In this document: positions 17,451-25,369 of the stretch, piece by piece
Numbering within the stretch: the stretch's first letter is position 1
Layout of the letters: each line of letters begins with the position of its first letter
From: Advenella mimigardefordensis DPN7
GTDB taxonomy: Bacteria > Pseudomonadota > Gammaproteobacteria > Burkholderiales > Burkholderiaceae_B
Direction of reading: 5' to 3'
Length of the DNA: 64,000 bases
Assembly (NCBI RefSeq): GCF_000521505.1
Contig: NZ_CP003915.1
Location: 2,480,001-2,544,000 of the forward strand
The notes under the pieces: model-generated
Told to the model about the DNA's origin: nothing
The model's input: only the letters and a program-made list of their open reading frames with translations
Database searches by the model: none
Program-made: the position numbers and the translations under genes

Positions 17451-17864
17451 TTAATCGTTAGGAGCCAGGTCGACACATTTCATGCCTTTCTTGCCCCCCT
17501 CAAAAATGGATTGACATAGCTGCTCCATCGGCTGATCCCGATATCGAACCGCATTGAGCAACATACAGGCATTAGTGCCCGAAAGAATATGGGCCCTGAC
17601 CCCGGCATCCTGCAACTGGCGCACCACACGAGCGCCAATATTGGCCGGTGTCGCGCCGCCCAGATCCGATAAAATCAGCACTTGCTGGTCCGGACCGAGC
17701 ATCGCCTTCAATTTATCGATCAGTTCATCCGCTTTCGATTCAGGATCGACATCAGGCTCGATGTCGAAAAATACGTAATTATCTATTTCTCCCAAAACAT
17801 GCTGAGCACATTCGGACAAAGCCGAAGCCAGGGGCGTATGCGCTATTAGTGCAAGGGTGGTCAT
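17451..17864 (-). CDS. PTS IIA component, mannose (EIIA-Man) family
   Basis: The 137-residue protein is a stand-alone EIIA-Man domain with phosphorylatable His9 in LIAHTPLAS and the family block VLILSDLGGATPANIGARV. It would receive phosphate from HPr. With no IIB, IIC or IID genes here, it is likely part of the sensory PTS typical of betaproteobacteria rather than a mannose transporter. The ATG at 17864 aligns with family starts and lies 11 bases past the gshB stop; an in-frame TTG five codons earlier overlaps gshB. Confidence 0.9.
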   Translation of the reverse strand: MTTLALIAHTPLASALSECAQHVLGEIDNYVFFDIEPDVDPESKADELIDKLKAMLGPDQQVLILSDLGGATPANIGARVVRQLQDAGVRAHILSGTNACMLLNAVRYRDQPMEQLCQSIFEGGKKGMKCVDLAPND

Positions 17865-17875
17865 TTTTTGTACCT

Positions 17876-18835
17876 TCAAACTGCGGCAGCTTTTTCGAGC
17901 GCAGCAGCAAAATGGTCAGCAACATCAAAATCTGTCTGTTCTGTAATTTCAACAAAGCAGGTCGGGCTGGTTACGTTGATTTCGGTGACATAGTCTCCGA
18001 TCACGTCCAGGCCAACCAGCAACAGCCCACGTTCCCTCAGTATAGGACCAATCCGGTTGGCGATGGCAAAATCGTGCTCGGAAAGCTTGCGAGCGACACC
18101 ACGCCCGCCAGCGGCCAGATTACCCCGGGTTTCGCCGGCCAGCGGTATACGGGCCAGCGCATAAGGAACAGGCGTTCCGTCAATCAGCAGAATACGCTTG
18201 TCGCCCTGCACGATTTCAGGAATATACTTTTGGGCCATGATGGTTTGCGTCTGATCTACCGTCAGGGTTTCCAGAATGGCATTCACATTCGGGTCGTTTT
18301 CCGTGATTCGGAAAATACCGGTACCGCCCATGCCGTCCAGCGGCTTGACGATGATATCGCCATGCAATGCATGAAACGCCTTCAGACGGGACATGGTGCT
18401 GGTAATAAGCGTGGGTGCGGTAAATTCAGCAAACTCGGTAATTGCCAATTTCTCGGGATGATTGCGTATGGCACTGCCCGAATTGAATACCCGTGCCCCC
18501 TGCCTTTGCGCCGTCTCCAGCAAATGCGTGGAATACAGATACTCCATATCGAACGGTGGATCCTTACGCATCAGCACCGCATCGAAATGGTTCACTTCGG
18601 TTTCGACCGCATTCTCTTCCTGCGTCCACCAGCTGTGGGCATGCAAATCCGCCTCCATATCCAGCTGGATAGGCTGCGCACGTACTTTTACCCGACCCAG
18701 CTCAACATACAGGTCAGACTGGAGCGCAACGCTGATAACATGGCCACGTTTATGCAAGGCCCGCATCATCGCTACCGAACTGTCCTTATATGCCTTCAGC
18801 AAAGGCAGCGGATCAATAATAAAAAGTACATGCAT
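17876..18835 (-). CDS. gshB: Glutathione synthetase
   Basis: The 319-residue ATP-grasp enzyme joins gamma-glutamylcysteine and glycine. It begins MHVLFIIDPLPLLKAYKDSS, the family N-terminus, and contains the ATP-binding DIIVKPLDGMGGTGIFR and the C-terminal GLLLVGLDVIGDYVTEINVTSPTC. The start at 18835 follows this homology; the longer in-frame upstream stretch overlaps infC and reads as non-coding. The partner gshA is not in this window. It sits between infC (49-base gap) and the PTS genes, probably co-transcribed with both. Confidence 0.95.
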   Translation of the reverse strand: MHVLFIIDPLPLLKAYKDSSVAMMRALHKRGHVISVALQSDLYVELGRVKVRAQPIQLDMEADLHAHSWWTQEENAVETEVNHFDAVLMRKDPPFDMEYLYSTHLLETAQRQGARVFNSGSAIRNHPEKLAITEFAEFTAPTLITSTMSRLKAFHALHGDIIVKPLDGMGGTGIFRITENDPNVNAILETLTVDQTQTIMAQKYIPEIVQGDKRILLIDGTPVPYALARIPLAGETRGNLAAGGRGVARKLSEHDFAIANRIGPILRERGLLLVGLDVIGDYVTEINVTSPTCFVEITEQTDFDVADHFAAALEKAAAV

Positions 18836-18884
18836 CTGATTTACATCCCACATTGACGACGGAAGCGTATTGGCAGTCCGCGTG

Positions 18885-19433
18885 TTATTTATCGTCGGCT
18901 TTGCCGGTAGTAACAGCCTTGCGCTTAGGCGCCAGGACCATAACCATCTGCCGGCCTTCCAGCTTGGGCATGGCTTCAACCTGCACCAGCTCTGCCATAT
19001 CGTCACGAACCCGTTCCAGAACACGCATACCCAGTTCCTGGTGTGCCATTTCACGTCCACGGAAGCGCAGGGTTACCTTGGCCTTATCGCCATCCTCAAT
19101 AAAACGCTTCAGGTTACGCAGCTTAACCTGATAGTCGCCTTCATCGGTCGCCGGGCGGAATTTAACTTCCTTAACCTGAATAATTTTCTGTTTGGCCTTG
19201 GCTTCCTGCTGACGCTTTTGTTCCTGATACTTGAACTTGCCGTAATCCATGATACGGCATACGGGCGGTTCCGCGTTCGGCGCGATTTCAACTAAATCAA
19301 CGCCTTCCTGCTCAGCCAGACGCAAGGCTTCTACTGTTTTAACAATACCCAGTTGTTCGCCGTCTACGCCGATCAGTCGGATTTCCGGAATACGGATTTC
19401 GGCGTTGATACGATTGGTTTTTTCGGTTGCGAT
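18885..19433 (-). CDS. infC: Translation initiation factor IF-3 (AUC start)
   Basis: The 182-residue protein has both IF-3 domains: the N-terminal block [23 protein letters not shown] and the C-terminal block [24 protein letters not shown]...[14 protein letters not shown]. The family's N-terminus (ATEKTNRIN) is preceded by an ATC codon at 19433-19431, with AGGAG 8 bases upstream, and no ATG, GTG or TTG fits. An AUC start is consistent with the unusual AUU/AUC/AUA starts of infC, which let IF-3 repress its own translation. thrS ends 25 bases upstream. Confidence 0.93.
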   Translation of the reverse strand: MATEKTNRINAEIRIPEIRLIGVDGEQLGIVKTVEALRLAEQEGVDLVEIAPNAEPPVCRIMDYGKFKYQEQKRQQEAKAKQKIIQVKEVKFRPATDEGDYQVKLRNLKRFIEDGDKAKVTLRFRGREMAHQELGMRVLERVRDDMAELVQVEAMPKLEGRQMVMVLAPKRKAVTTGKADDK

Positions 19434-19458
19434 GTTAAGATCTCCTGAAATGAATAAA

Positions 19459-21393
19459 CTACGCCGAGACATCCTGACGTGTAGCAACGTCATGACGCAG
19501 GCGTTCTATAAATGCGTCTACAGACATGGTTCCCAGATCCAGGTTACCGCGGGCACGAACCGCGACAGCACCGCTGTCACGCTCTTTTTCGCCAACAACC
19601 AGAATGTAAGGAACCTTCTGCATACTGTTTTCCCTGATTTTACGGGTGATTTTTTCACCGCGCAAATCAGATGAAGCACGGAAACCGTGTTTTTTCAATG
19701 TGTCGACCACTTCGGTGGCGTAATCCGAGAAGGATTCGGATATGGTGCACACCACCACCTGCTCGGGAGCCAGCCAGGGAGGCATGGCACCGGCATGGTT
19801 CTCGATGAGCATACCAATGAAGCGCTCCAGCGAGCCCAGAATGGCACGATGCAACATGACCGGGGTTTTGCGCTGATCGTGAGCATCGACATACTCCGCG
19901 CCAAGCCGCACAGGCATTGAGAAATCGACCTGGATGGTGCCGCATTGCCAGTGACGGCCGATGGCGTCCTTAAGCGTATATTCCACTTTGGGACCGTAAA
20001 ACGCGCCCTCTCCCGGCGAGATTTCAAACTCACACCCGGAGCTGCGCAGACTTTCCATCAGGGCATGCTCTGCCTTGTCCCAAACCGCATCTTCGCCGAT
20101 ACGCTTTTCAGGGCGGGTAGCCACTTTGTAGAGGACTTCAGTAAAGCCAAAATCCTTGTACACTTTTTGCAACAGTGTTGTGAATTGGGCACACTCGGCC
20201 AGCAATTGGTCTTCGGTACAGAAAATATGTCCGTCGTCCTGGGTAAAGCCACGCACCCGCATCATGCCATGCAGGGAACCGGAGGGCTCATTGCGATGAC
20301 ACTGGCCGAACTCCCCATAGCGAATCGGCAATTCCCTGTAGGAATGCAACCCGGCATTATAAATTTGCACGTGTCCGGGGCAGTTCATGGGCTTGAGCCC
20401 ATAAATGCGGTTCTCGGACTCTGTTGTGAACATATTCTCTTTGTAATTGTCCCAGTGGCCGGTTTTTTTCCACAGGCTCAGGTCCAGAATTTGCGGCGCT
20501 TTCACTTCCTGATAGCCGTTATCTCGGTACACGTCGCGCATATACTGCTCGACCTGTTGCCAGATCTGCCAGCCTTTGGGGTGCCAGAAAATCAGCCCCG
20601 GCGCCTCGTCCTGAAAGTGGAACAGATCCAGTTCCCGACCCAGCTTGCGGTGGTCACGTTTTTCTGCTTCCTCCAGCATAGTCAGGTATGCGGCCTGCTC
20701 ATCCTTGGTTGCCCAGGCGGTGCCATAAACACGCTGCAGCATTTCGTTCTTGCTGTCACCGCGCCAGTAGGCGCCGGCGACTTTCATCAGCTTGAATACC
20801 CGGAGCTTGCCGGTAGAGGGCACATGCGGGCCACGACAGAGGTCGACAAAGTCCCCTTCCCGGTACAGAGATATTTTCTGATCCTGCGGGATTGAAGCAA
20901 TGATTTCGGCTTTATAGGCTTCGCCCTGCGCCTTGAAAAAGGCCACCGCATCGTCGCGTGCCCACTCTTCCCGAACCACTTTTTCGTCTTTCCTGGCCAG
21001 CTCAGCCATCTTTTTCTCGATTTTTTCCAGATCTTCGGGCGTGAACGGACGTTTGTAGGAAAAGTCGTAATAAAAGCCATTGTCAATAACCGGACCAATG
21101 GTGACCTGCGCATCAGGAAACAGGGATTTGACAGCATAGGCCAGCAAGTGAGCGGTCGAATGACGGATAATATCCAGACCGTCTGCGTCTTTGGCCGTCA
21201 CAATGGCAAGGTCGGCATCCTGGTCGATCACAAAGGAGGTATCCACCAGTTGCGGCTCGTTCCCATTGATTGTCACCTTACCAGCCAGCGCCGCCTTACC
21301 CAGGCTGGGCGCGATAGTCGTCGCAATCTCTCCTACCTGAATCGGTTGGGAAAATTCACGCTTGGAACCATCGGGTAAAGTAATTTGAAACAT
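19459..21393 (-). CDS. thrS: Threonyl-tRNA synthetase
   Basis: The 644-residue protein is complete. It has the N-terminal TGS domain ([14 protein letters not shown]), the HxxxH editing domain ([20 protein letters not shown]) and the class II catalytic core. The zinc cysteine lies in [10 protein letters not shown], motif 2 in [25 protein letters not shown], and a C-terminal anticodon-binding domain ([21 protein letters not shown]) ends the protein. The ATG at 21393 is preceded by AAGG and matches the family start; the longer frame reads through a terminator. Upstream is a probable threonine attenuator. It leads the thrS-infC-gshB-PTS row. Confidence 0.97.
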   Translation of the reverse strand: MFQITLPDGSKREFSQPIQVGEIATTIAPSLGKAALAGKVTINGNEPQLVDTSFVIDQDADLAIVTAKDADGLDIIRHSTAHLLAYAVKSLFPDAQVTIGPVIDNGFYYDFSYKRPFTPEDLEKIEKKMAELARKDEKVVREEWARDDAVAFFKAQGEAYKAEIIASIPQDQKISLYREGDFVDLCRGPHVPSTGKLRVFKLMKVAGAYWRGDSKNEMLQRVYGTAWATKDEQAAYLTMLEEAEKRDHRKLGRELDLFHFQDEAPGLIFWHPKGWQIWQQVEQYMRDVYRDNGYQEVKAPQILDLSLWKKTGHWDNYKENMFTTESENRIYGLKPMNCPGHVQIYNAGLHSYRELPIRYGEFGQCHRNEPSGSLHGMMRVRGFTQDDGHIFCTEDQLLAECAQFTTLLQKVYKDFGFTEVLYKVATRPEKRIGEDAVWDKAEHALMESLRSSGCEFEISPGEGAFYGPKVEYTLKDAIGRHWQCGTIQVDFSMPVRLGAEYVDAHDQRKTPVMLHRAILGSLERFIGMLIENHAGAMPPWLAPEQVVVCTISESFSDYATEVVDTLKKHGFRASSDLRGEKITRKIRENSMQKVPYILVVGEKERDSGAVAVRARGNLDLGTMSVDAFIERLRHDVATRQDVSA

Positions 21394-21412
21394 GCTGTTG
21401 CCTTGAGTTGAA

Positions 21413-21441
21413 TAAAAAAACGCGACTTCACAAGTCGCGTT
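21413..21441 (-). terminator. Intrinsic terminator/attenuator stem in the thrS leader
   Basis: On the minus strand the 10-bp perfect stem AACGCGACTT / AAGTCGCGTT with a 3-base loop is followed by seven T, only about 20 bases before the thrS start and its AAGG. A terminator here would shut off thrS, so it makes sense only as a conditional one. Its 5' arm (CGAACGCG at 21443-21436) can pair instead with CGCGCTCG at 21485-21478. Confidence 0.8.
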
Positions 21442-21474
21442 CGCTGTTCTTTTAAAAATTACGTTTGGCAAGAA

Positions 21475-21549
21475 TCACGAGCGCGCTGGTAGACCGATAC
21501 ACGTATCGGTGGTTGTCAGGCTCTGGGTTCGTGAAGCGTCGGACATCAT
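21475..21549 (-). CDS. Threonine-rich leader peptide of thrS (attenuation)
   Basis: A 24-codon ORF on the minus strand starts ATG-ATG and encodes MMSDASRTQS followed by LTTTDTCIGLPARS. Four of the five codons ACA-ACC-ACC-GAT-ACG (21516-21502) specify threonine. GGTGAG lies 9 bases upstream. An 8-bp hairpin (ACCGATAC / GTATCGGT, 21510-21493) overlaps the Thr codons. The last sense codons GCG-CGC-TCG overlap the candidate antiterminator strand, and the thrS-proximal terminator follows. This is the layout of ribosome-mediated attenuation leaders such as thrL. Confidence 0.7.
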   Translation of the reverse strand: MMSDASRTQSLTTTDTCIGLPARS

Positions 21550-21584
21550 CAAAACAGTCTCACCATTTCGTAAAATACCTCGTG

Positions 21585-21614
21585 ATTTTACACCAGCCCC
21601 GAGCCTATAGCCAA
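21585..21614 (-). promoter_or_regulatory. Candidate promoter of the thrS leader
   Basis: On the minus strand TTGGCT (21614-21609) and TAAAAT (21590-21585) are separated by 18 bases. Transcription would begin about 30 bases before the leader peptide and give a leader RNA of roughly 185 bases. An overlapping alternative (TTGCGA with CTATAG further upstream) cannot be excluded. Confidence 0.4.
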
Positions 21615-21798
21615 TAAATGGCTACAATTCGCAAAAAATCAAGAGATATCGTACCCTTAAAAGCACAACTGTCGCCCGGCTGACGGTGCAATGATGGCCG
21701 GTTTCATTGAAAATGACCTGTTGCAGTATATTAATCTTCACCCTTTTTCGCCTGAGCCATGCTAGGCTTGTGGCCAGATTTCACTATCCGGAGTACCT

Positions 21799-22341
21799 AT
21801 GCCTCAATTACGCTGGTTGCGCAACGCATTTGCTTTGCTTGCCTTCATGCTGCTTACCGCCTGCGCCTCACTGGGCGGCAACGACCGCAGCGGACTGGAA
21901 ATAAGCCAGGATCCGCGGGGCGTGGCAATCGCATCAAAAGACAGCAACCTGTTTTTGCCAGGCTCAGCCACACTGCAGCCGGAATCGGCCCCGTTCTTCG
22001 ATCGCGTCAGCCAGCTGCTGCGCGACCGCCCGGAACGCAAGGCACTGGTAGACAGCGTATCGGACAATACCGGTTCAGCTGAATACAACCAGGAGTTACA
22101 GGAAGTACGCGCCCTGTCTATCATGAAGGCGCTCACCACCCGCGGCATTGATCGCTCCCGCCTGGCATATGTGACCGGCTCCTCTGCAGCACCCACGCCC
22201 GGAACCATGCAGCCAGTCGGCGGCGCGGCTCAGCAATCCAAGATCATCATTCTGGGGGCCAGCACGGCAGACATGAATGTGAGCACCATAGAACGGTTTT
22301 TCGACGATATTTCCAATTTCGGCAAAAGTCTGTTCAATTGA
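21799..22341 (+). CDS. OmpA-like lipoprotein
   Basis: The 180-residue product has a lipoprotein signal (lipobox LTAC, Cys24) and a C-terminal region resembling an OmpA/peptidoglycan-associated domain. Visible are SNLFLPGSATLQPESAPFFDRVSQLL, SDNTGSAEYNQELQEVRALSIMKALTTRGIDRSRL and a final IIILGA strand. The peptidoglycan-binding residues appear degenerate, so binding is uncertain. It is probably outer-membrane anchored in the periplasm. It is transcribed away from thrS and precedes a low-complexity membrane protein by about 110 bases. Confidence 0.8.
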   Translation: MPQLRWLRNAFALLAFMLLTACASLGGNDRSGLEISQDPRGVAIASKDSNLFLPGSATLQPESAPFFDRVSQLLRDRPERKALVDSVSDNTGSAEYNQELQEVRALSIMKALTTRGIDRSRLAYVTGSSAAPTPGTMQPVGGAAQQSKIIILGASTADMNVSTIERFFDDISNFGKSLFN

Positions 22342-22450
22342 TTCGCACCCTGGCCAGCCACGATATACTTATGCTGTAGCCGCAAGCTGACGGTAACCGA
22401 ATTGGAGCGGCAGGCATTCTGCCCGGCCTGAAACTGATAACGCCAAATTT

Positions 22451-23278
22451 ATGTCAAAGTCCTTTATCTACAATCTGATCCTGGCCGTTGTCGCGGTCAT
22501 TGTATTCGTCTTCATTGGTGCTTCCGTCTACGACGCGTTCACACGCAGCCCTGTCAATCGCTCCGCAGACGATGGCGGCACCAGCAGCGTCAGCGGACAG
22601 ATCGAAACTGCAACGCCCAATGCAACCCAGCCTGCACAACCCACTGCCGCCGGCGACACACCGCCCGCAGCACAGACTCAGCAGCAGGCAGAGGCTGCTT
22701 ACAACCAGACGAATGATCCGGCCAGCAGCAGCGCAACGCAAAACAGCAGCGGCACAGCCAGCACGACCAACGGCGATTCCACCGGCACCGGTCCCAGTTC
22801 GGGTTCCGGTACCGGCACAGCCCAACAGACAGCACCAGCCGCTACCAGCCCCGAATCAGACACAAGCCCAAGAACGACCCGGAACAGCACAAGTCAGCCA
22901 GGTGCACCCGCCAACACAGCAGGCGCAGCCAATTCGTCCGGCGCGACTCCCTCAACGGACTTCTCCAATTCAGCCAAGCCGGCAATACGCAGCAACCCGG
23001 ATCTGCGCGCCGTTATTCCGCCAGTGCCCACTGCACCGCCACGGGCAGAAGGTACGGCACCACCAAATACAACCGACCAGGACATGTATAACGCCACGGA
23101 TTCGGGTGCAGACGATGGCAGTATTTCCGATAGTTTCCCTGCCCCGGTCTCGAACTTTCCGGCACCCGTAGCACCAGGCGCCTCTGATAACGCACCAAGC
23201 GTCAATAGCGACGAGCAGCAACGCCTTCAGCAATTGCGCAATCAGAAAGAACAGTTGCGCCGGGATCTGGGATTCTGA
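22451..23278 (+). CDS. Membrane-anchored low-complexity protein, function unknown
   Basis: The 275-residue protein begins with one strongly hydrophobic helix (about residues 7-27, YNLILAVVAVIVFVFIGASVY). A long Thr/Ser/Pro/Ala/Gln-rich region follows, with repeats such as TGTGPSSGSGTGT, then a short C-terminal helical stretch (DEQQRLQQLRNQKEQLRRDLGF). This is consistent with a single-span inner-membrane protein with a disordered periplasmic tail and a terminal coiled coil. No enzymatic motif is present, and I do not recognise the family. It is the last gene before the group II intron. Confidence 0.65.
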   Translation: MSKSFIYNLILAVVAVIVFVFIGASVYDAFTRSPVNRSADDGGTSSVSGQIETATPNATQPAQPTAAGDTPPAAQTQQQAEAAYNQTNDPASSSATQNSSGTASTTNGDSTGTGPSSGSGTGTAQQTAPAATSPESDTSPRTTRNSTSQPGAPANTAGAANSSGATPSTDFSNSAKPAIRSNPDLRAVIPPVPTAPPRAEGTAPPNTTDQDMYNATDSGADDGSISDSFPAPVSNFPAPVAPGASDNAPSVNSDEQQRLQQLRNQKEQLRRDLGF

Positions 23279-23411
23279 TTTGTCAGCGGCAATGTCTACG
23301 TTTCGGCACTGCCCGTCAAACAAGGAAAGCAGACAACTGCCACCTGCATACAAAACCCGTTTAATCAGCCCGGCCTGGCCAACAACGTCACCCAGAAACC
23401 TCAGAATCGGC

Positions 23412-23442
23412 ATAGGGGGCAGTCATCAGACTGCACCCCTGC
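23412..23442 (-). other. Group II intron domain VI hairpin
   Basis: On the minus strand, GGGG-T-GCAGTC and GACTGC-CCCC form a hairpin with a small TGAT loop. It is followed by the intron's terminal TAT, which gives the expected AY ending. The branch-point adenosine cannot be fixed by eye. Confidence 0.6.
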
Positions 23443-23480
23443 CACACCACCCGGCATGCGGGTCCGCACCGGGCGGTTCG
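23443..23480 (-). other. Group II intron domain V (catalytic hairpin)
   Basis: On the minus strand ACCGCCCGG pairs with CCGGGTGGT (one G-U), with a distal stem TGCG / CGCA around a four-base loop. Size, bulge position and location between maturase ORF and domain VI fit domain V, the catalytic core of group II introns. Confidence 0.75.
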
Positions 23481-23491
23481 AGAAGTTGAGG

Positions 23492-24862
23492 TCATGAGAG
23501 ACGAGGCAGACCCAGGTTATCGAACCACGCGATCGTCAGCACACTATTGAGCAGCTTGCCACTGTTGCGCCACCAGCGACGGCTGTTGGCCGCCACGCGG
23601 TGTGCTACTGTCACACTAGCACCTAGAGTGCGTAGCTCACGGAACATCGTTTTACCGCGTTTCCACTGTTTGAGCTGGATTGCCCGTAACCGGTGACGTA
23701 TCCATTCCTCCAGTGTTTGCCAGAGTTTTTGGGATTGCGCCAGCCGGAAGTAGCCCTTCCAACCCAGCATGTAGGCACGCAACCTGTCCACCACATCCTG
23801 CATACTGCGTCCGCCCAAGCGGCGCGTCAATTGTCGCACGCGTTGCTTGAACGCCATCACGGCCTTGGTCGCCACTCGGCGCTTGACCACGCCCTTGGGG
23901 GCCATCCAGAAGCTGTAACCCAGGAATTTGCGACCCGTAAATACACTGGCAACCGCGCTTTTGGTTTCATTGACCTTCAGGCGTAGTCTAGCGTATAACT
24001 GTCGCAGCAGGTTCATTACCCGTTCACCGGCACGGCGACTGCGAACGTAGACGTTGCAATCGTCAGCGTAGCGAACGAAGCAATGACCCCTGCGTTCCAG
24101 CTCCTTGTCCACCTCATCGAGCATCACGTTGGCCAGCAACGGCGAGAGCGGTCCGCCTTGCGGCGTGCCCTCGTGCCGCTCGATCACCACACCGCTATCC
24201 ATAATGCCGCTATTCAGATACGCACGGATCAGCCGGATCACGCCGGCATCAGCAATGCGTTTCTGTAAGCGATTAATCAGGATGTCGTGGTTGACCCGGT
24301 CGAAGAACTTCTCCAGATCCACGTCCACCACGATACGGCGGCCGGACTGCACATACGACTGAGCGGCAAGCACCGCATCATGCGCCCGCCTGCCCGGTCT
24401 GAAGCCGTAGCTGTGTTCGCTGAAGGTGGGGTCAAGGATGGGTTGCAGCACTTGCAGTAGTGCTTGCTGGATCAGGCGATCCGTTACCGTCGGAATACCC
24501 AGCTCGCGCTGGCTACCGTCAGGCTTGGGTATCATTACCCGTCGTACCGGGCTGGGCCGGTACTTACCTGTCAGCAACGCCTCCCGGATGGCAGGCCAGG
24601 CGCTCACCAGGTGGTGGGCAGTCTGATCAATGTCCAGACCATCCACCCCGGCTGCTCCTTTATTGGCTCGCACCCGCTTGAACGCGGCTTGCAGGTTCTC
24701 TCTTGTCAGCGCCGCTTGCAGCAGCGCTGACCCCGTATCCTCATTGCCATATCGCGGACTCCTTGTTTCCTCGCTGACAGGATCACCGGCGGCTTCACCG
24801 CCAACTACACCCGTCCGCTCCGCTGGGGCAGTCATCTGAGGCACTACAAGTTGTATCGACAT
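23492..24862 (-). CDS. ltrA: Group II intron reverse transcriptase/maturase
   Basis: The 456-residue protein has the reverse transcriptase domain (about 75-310) with RT motifs including SYGFRPGRRAHDAV, GTPQGGPLSPLLANVMLDE and the catalytic RYADD. The maturase X region follows (SMQDVVDRLRAYMLGWKGYFRLAQ), then a C-terminal GIM-type segment ending AWFDNLGLPRLS. No HNH endonuclease domain is present, as expected for class C introns. The enzyme splices the intron RNA and primes its insertion into DNA. The reading frame is uninterrupted and the active site intact, so the element may still be mobile. Confidence 0.95.
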   Translation of the reverse strand: MSIQLVVPQMTAPAERTGVVGGEAAGDPVSEETRSPRYGNEDTGSALLQAALTRENLQAAFKRVRANKGAAGVDGLDIDQTAHHLVSAWPAIREALLTGKYRPSPVRRVMIPKPDGSQRELGIPTVTDRLIQQALLQVLQPILDPTFSEHSYGFRPGRRAHDAVLAAQSYVQSGRRIVVDVDLEKFFDRVNHDILINRLQKRIADAGVIRLIRAYLNSGIMDSGVVIERHEGTPQGGPLSPLLANVMLDEVDKELERRGHCFVRYADDCNVYVRSRRAGERVMNLLRQLYARLRLKVNETKSAVASVFTGRKFLGYSFWMAPKGVVKRRVATKAVMAFKQRVRQLTRRLGGRSMQDVVDRLRAYMLGWKGYFRLAQSQKLWQTLEEWIRHRLRAIQLKQWKRGKTMFRELRTLGASVTVAHRVAANSRRWWRNSGKLLNSVLTIAWFDNLGLPRLS

Positions 24863-25267
24863 GTCGAGTAATACTCCTTCTCGTTCGGTCCTTCGTCGCT
24901 TCGACTCCGAACCTCCCCGATTCGGCTACCACGACTACTATGACCTCTGCTGAGTCCTCGCTCCGGTTCGACACCGTTACCCTTTCAGGATCAAGGCGAG
25001 GCTTCCCCAGATAAGAACGCACTCCTTCATCGCACAACCGCTGCATCTACGCCACTTCGCCTTGGTCACGAGAGCTTTGCGGTTTATGGCCCGCTCGCCC
25101 TGCTTGGCAGCGCCTTCTATGCAGTTCTTGTCCATCGGCTCGCGATTTACGCTTCACGCTTCCTTCCCACGCTCGGTCACCCTCACGCAGTTGCGCTTCA
25201 CTTCGCTCGTTGTGACCAACTCGCGGCGGGACTCGCACCCGCAGGAGTACGCCCATGCTGGGCGTAC
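24863..25267 (-). other. 5' structured region of the group II intron (domains I-IV)
   Basis: These 405 bases between the intron 5' end and the maturase start hold no separate gene. They are rich in complementary segments (GTACGCCCA / TGGGCGTAC; CTGCGGG / CCCGCCG region), as expected for domains I to III and the start of IV. Short ORFs here are incidental. Confidence 0.7.
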
Positions 25268-25271
25268 AATA

Positions 25272-25302
25272 TAGAAAGCCCGGTACATCACCGGGCTTTT
25301 TG
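25272..25302 (-). terminator. Intrinsic terminator of lon, target of the intron
   Basis: On the minus strand the 10-bp stem AAAGCCCGGT / ACCGGGCTTT with a 5-base loop is followed by CTATATT, after which the intron begins. The T tract is short because the intron interrupts the original sequence there. Confidence 0.85.
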
Positions 25303-25369
25303 CTTCTGTGCCGTTTCCCTTGCTGAACAAAGCCGCTCAGCCAGGGAAACAGTTTATCAGTGGGTATGA

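Larger units (their letters stand above)
23412..25267 (-). mobile_element. Group II intron, probably bacterial class C, about 1.86 kb
   Basis: On the minus strand the element begins near 25267 (GTACGCCCAGC..., folding back as GTACGCCCA / TGGGCGTAC). It then runs through about 400 bases of structured RNA, the maturase ORF, a domain V and a domain VI, and ends ...CCCCCTAT near 23412. The 5' boundary lies a few bases after the lon terminator on the same strand, the usual target type of class C introns. Boundaries are placed by structure, to within a few bases. All parts appear intact. The 5' end GTACG departs from the usual GTGYG. Confidence 0.85.

Noticed and set aside
17648..18856. 402-codon plus-strand ORF across the PTS IIA and gshB genes
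   Set aside because: Antisense to two clear genes; composition (many Gln, His, Arg) is that of a shadow frame.
19945..20895. 316-codon plus-strand ORF across thrS
   Set aside because: Antisense to conserved thrS, without recognisable motifs.
21475..21600. Possible tRNA gene upstream of thrS
   Set aside because: The hairpin and GGTTCG-like stretch suggested a tRNA, but no acceptor stem, T arm or CCA can be formed; the attenuator explanation fits better.
23492..24862. Retron or diversity-generating retroelement reverse transcriptase
   Set aside because: The maturase X and GIM segments, domain V and domain VI identify a group II intron; no template repeat or msr/msd is seen.
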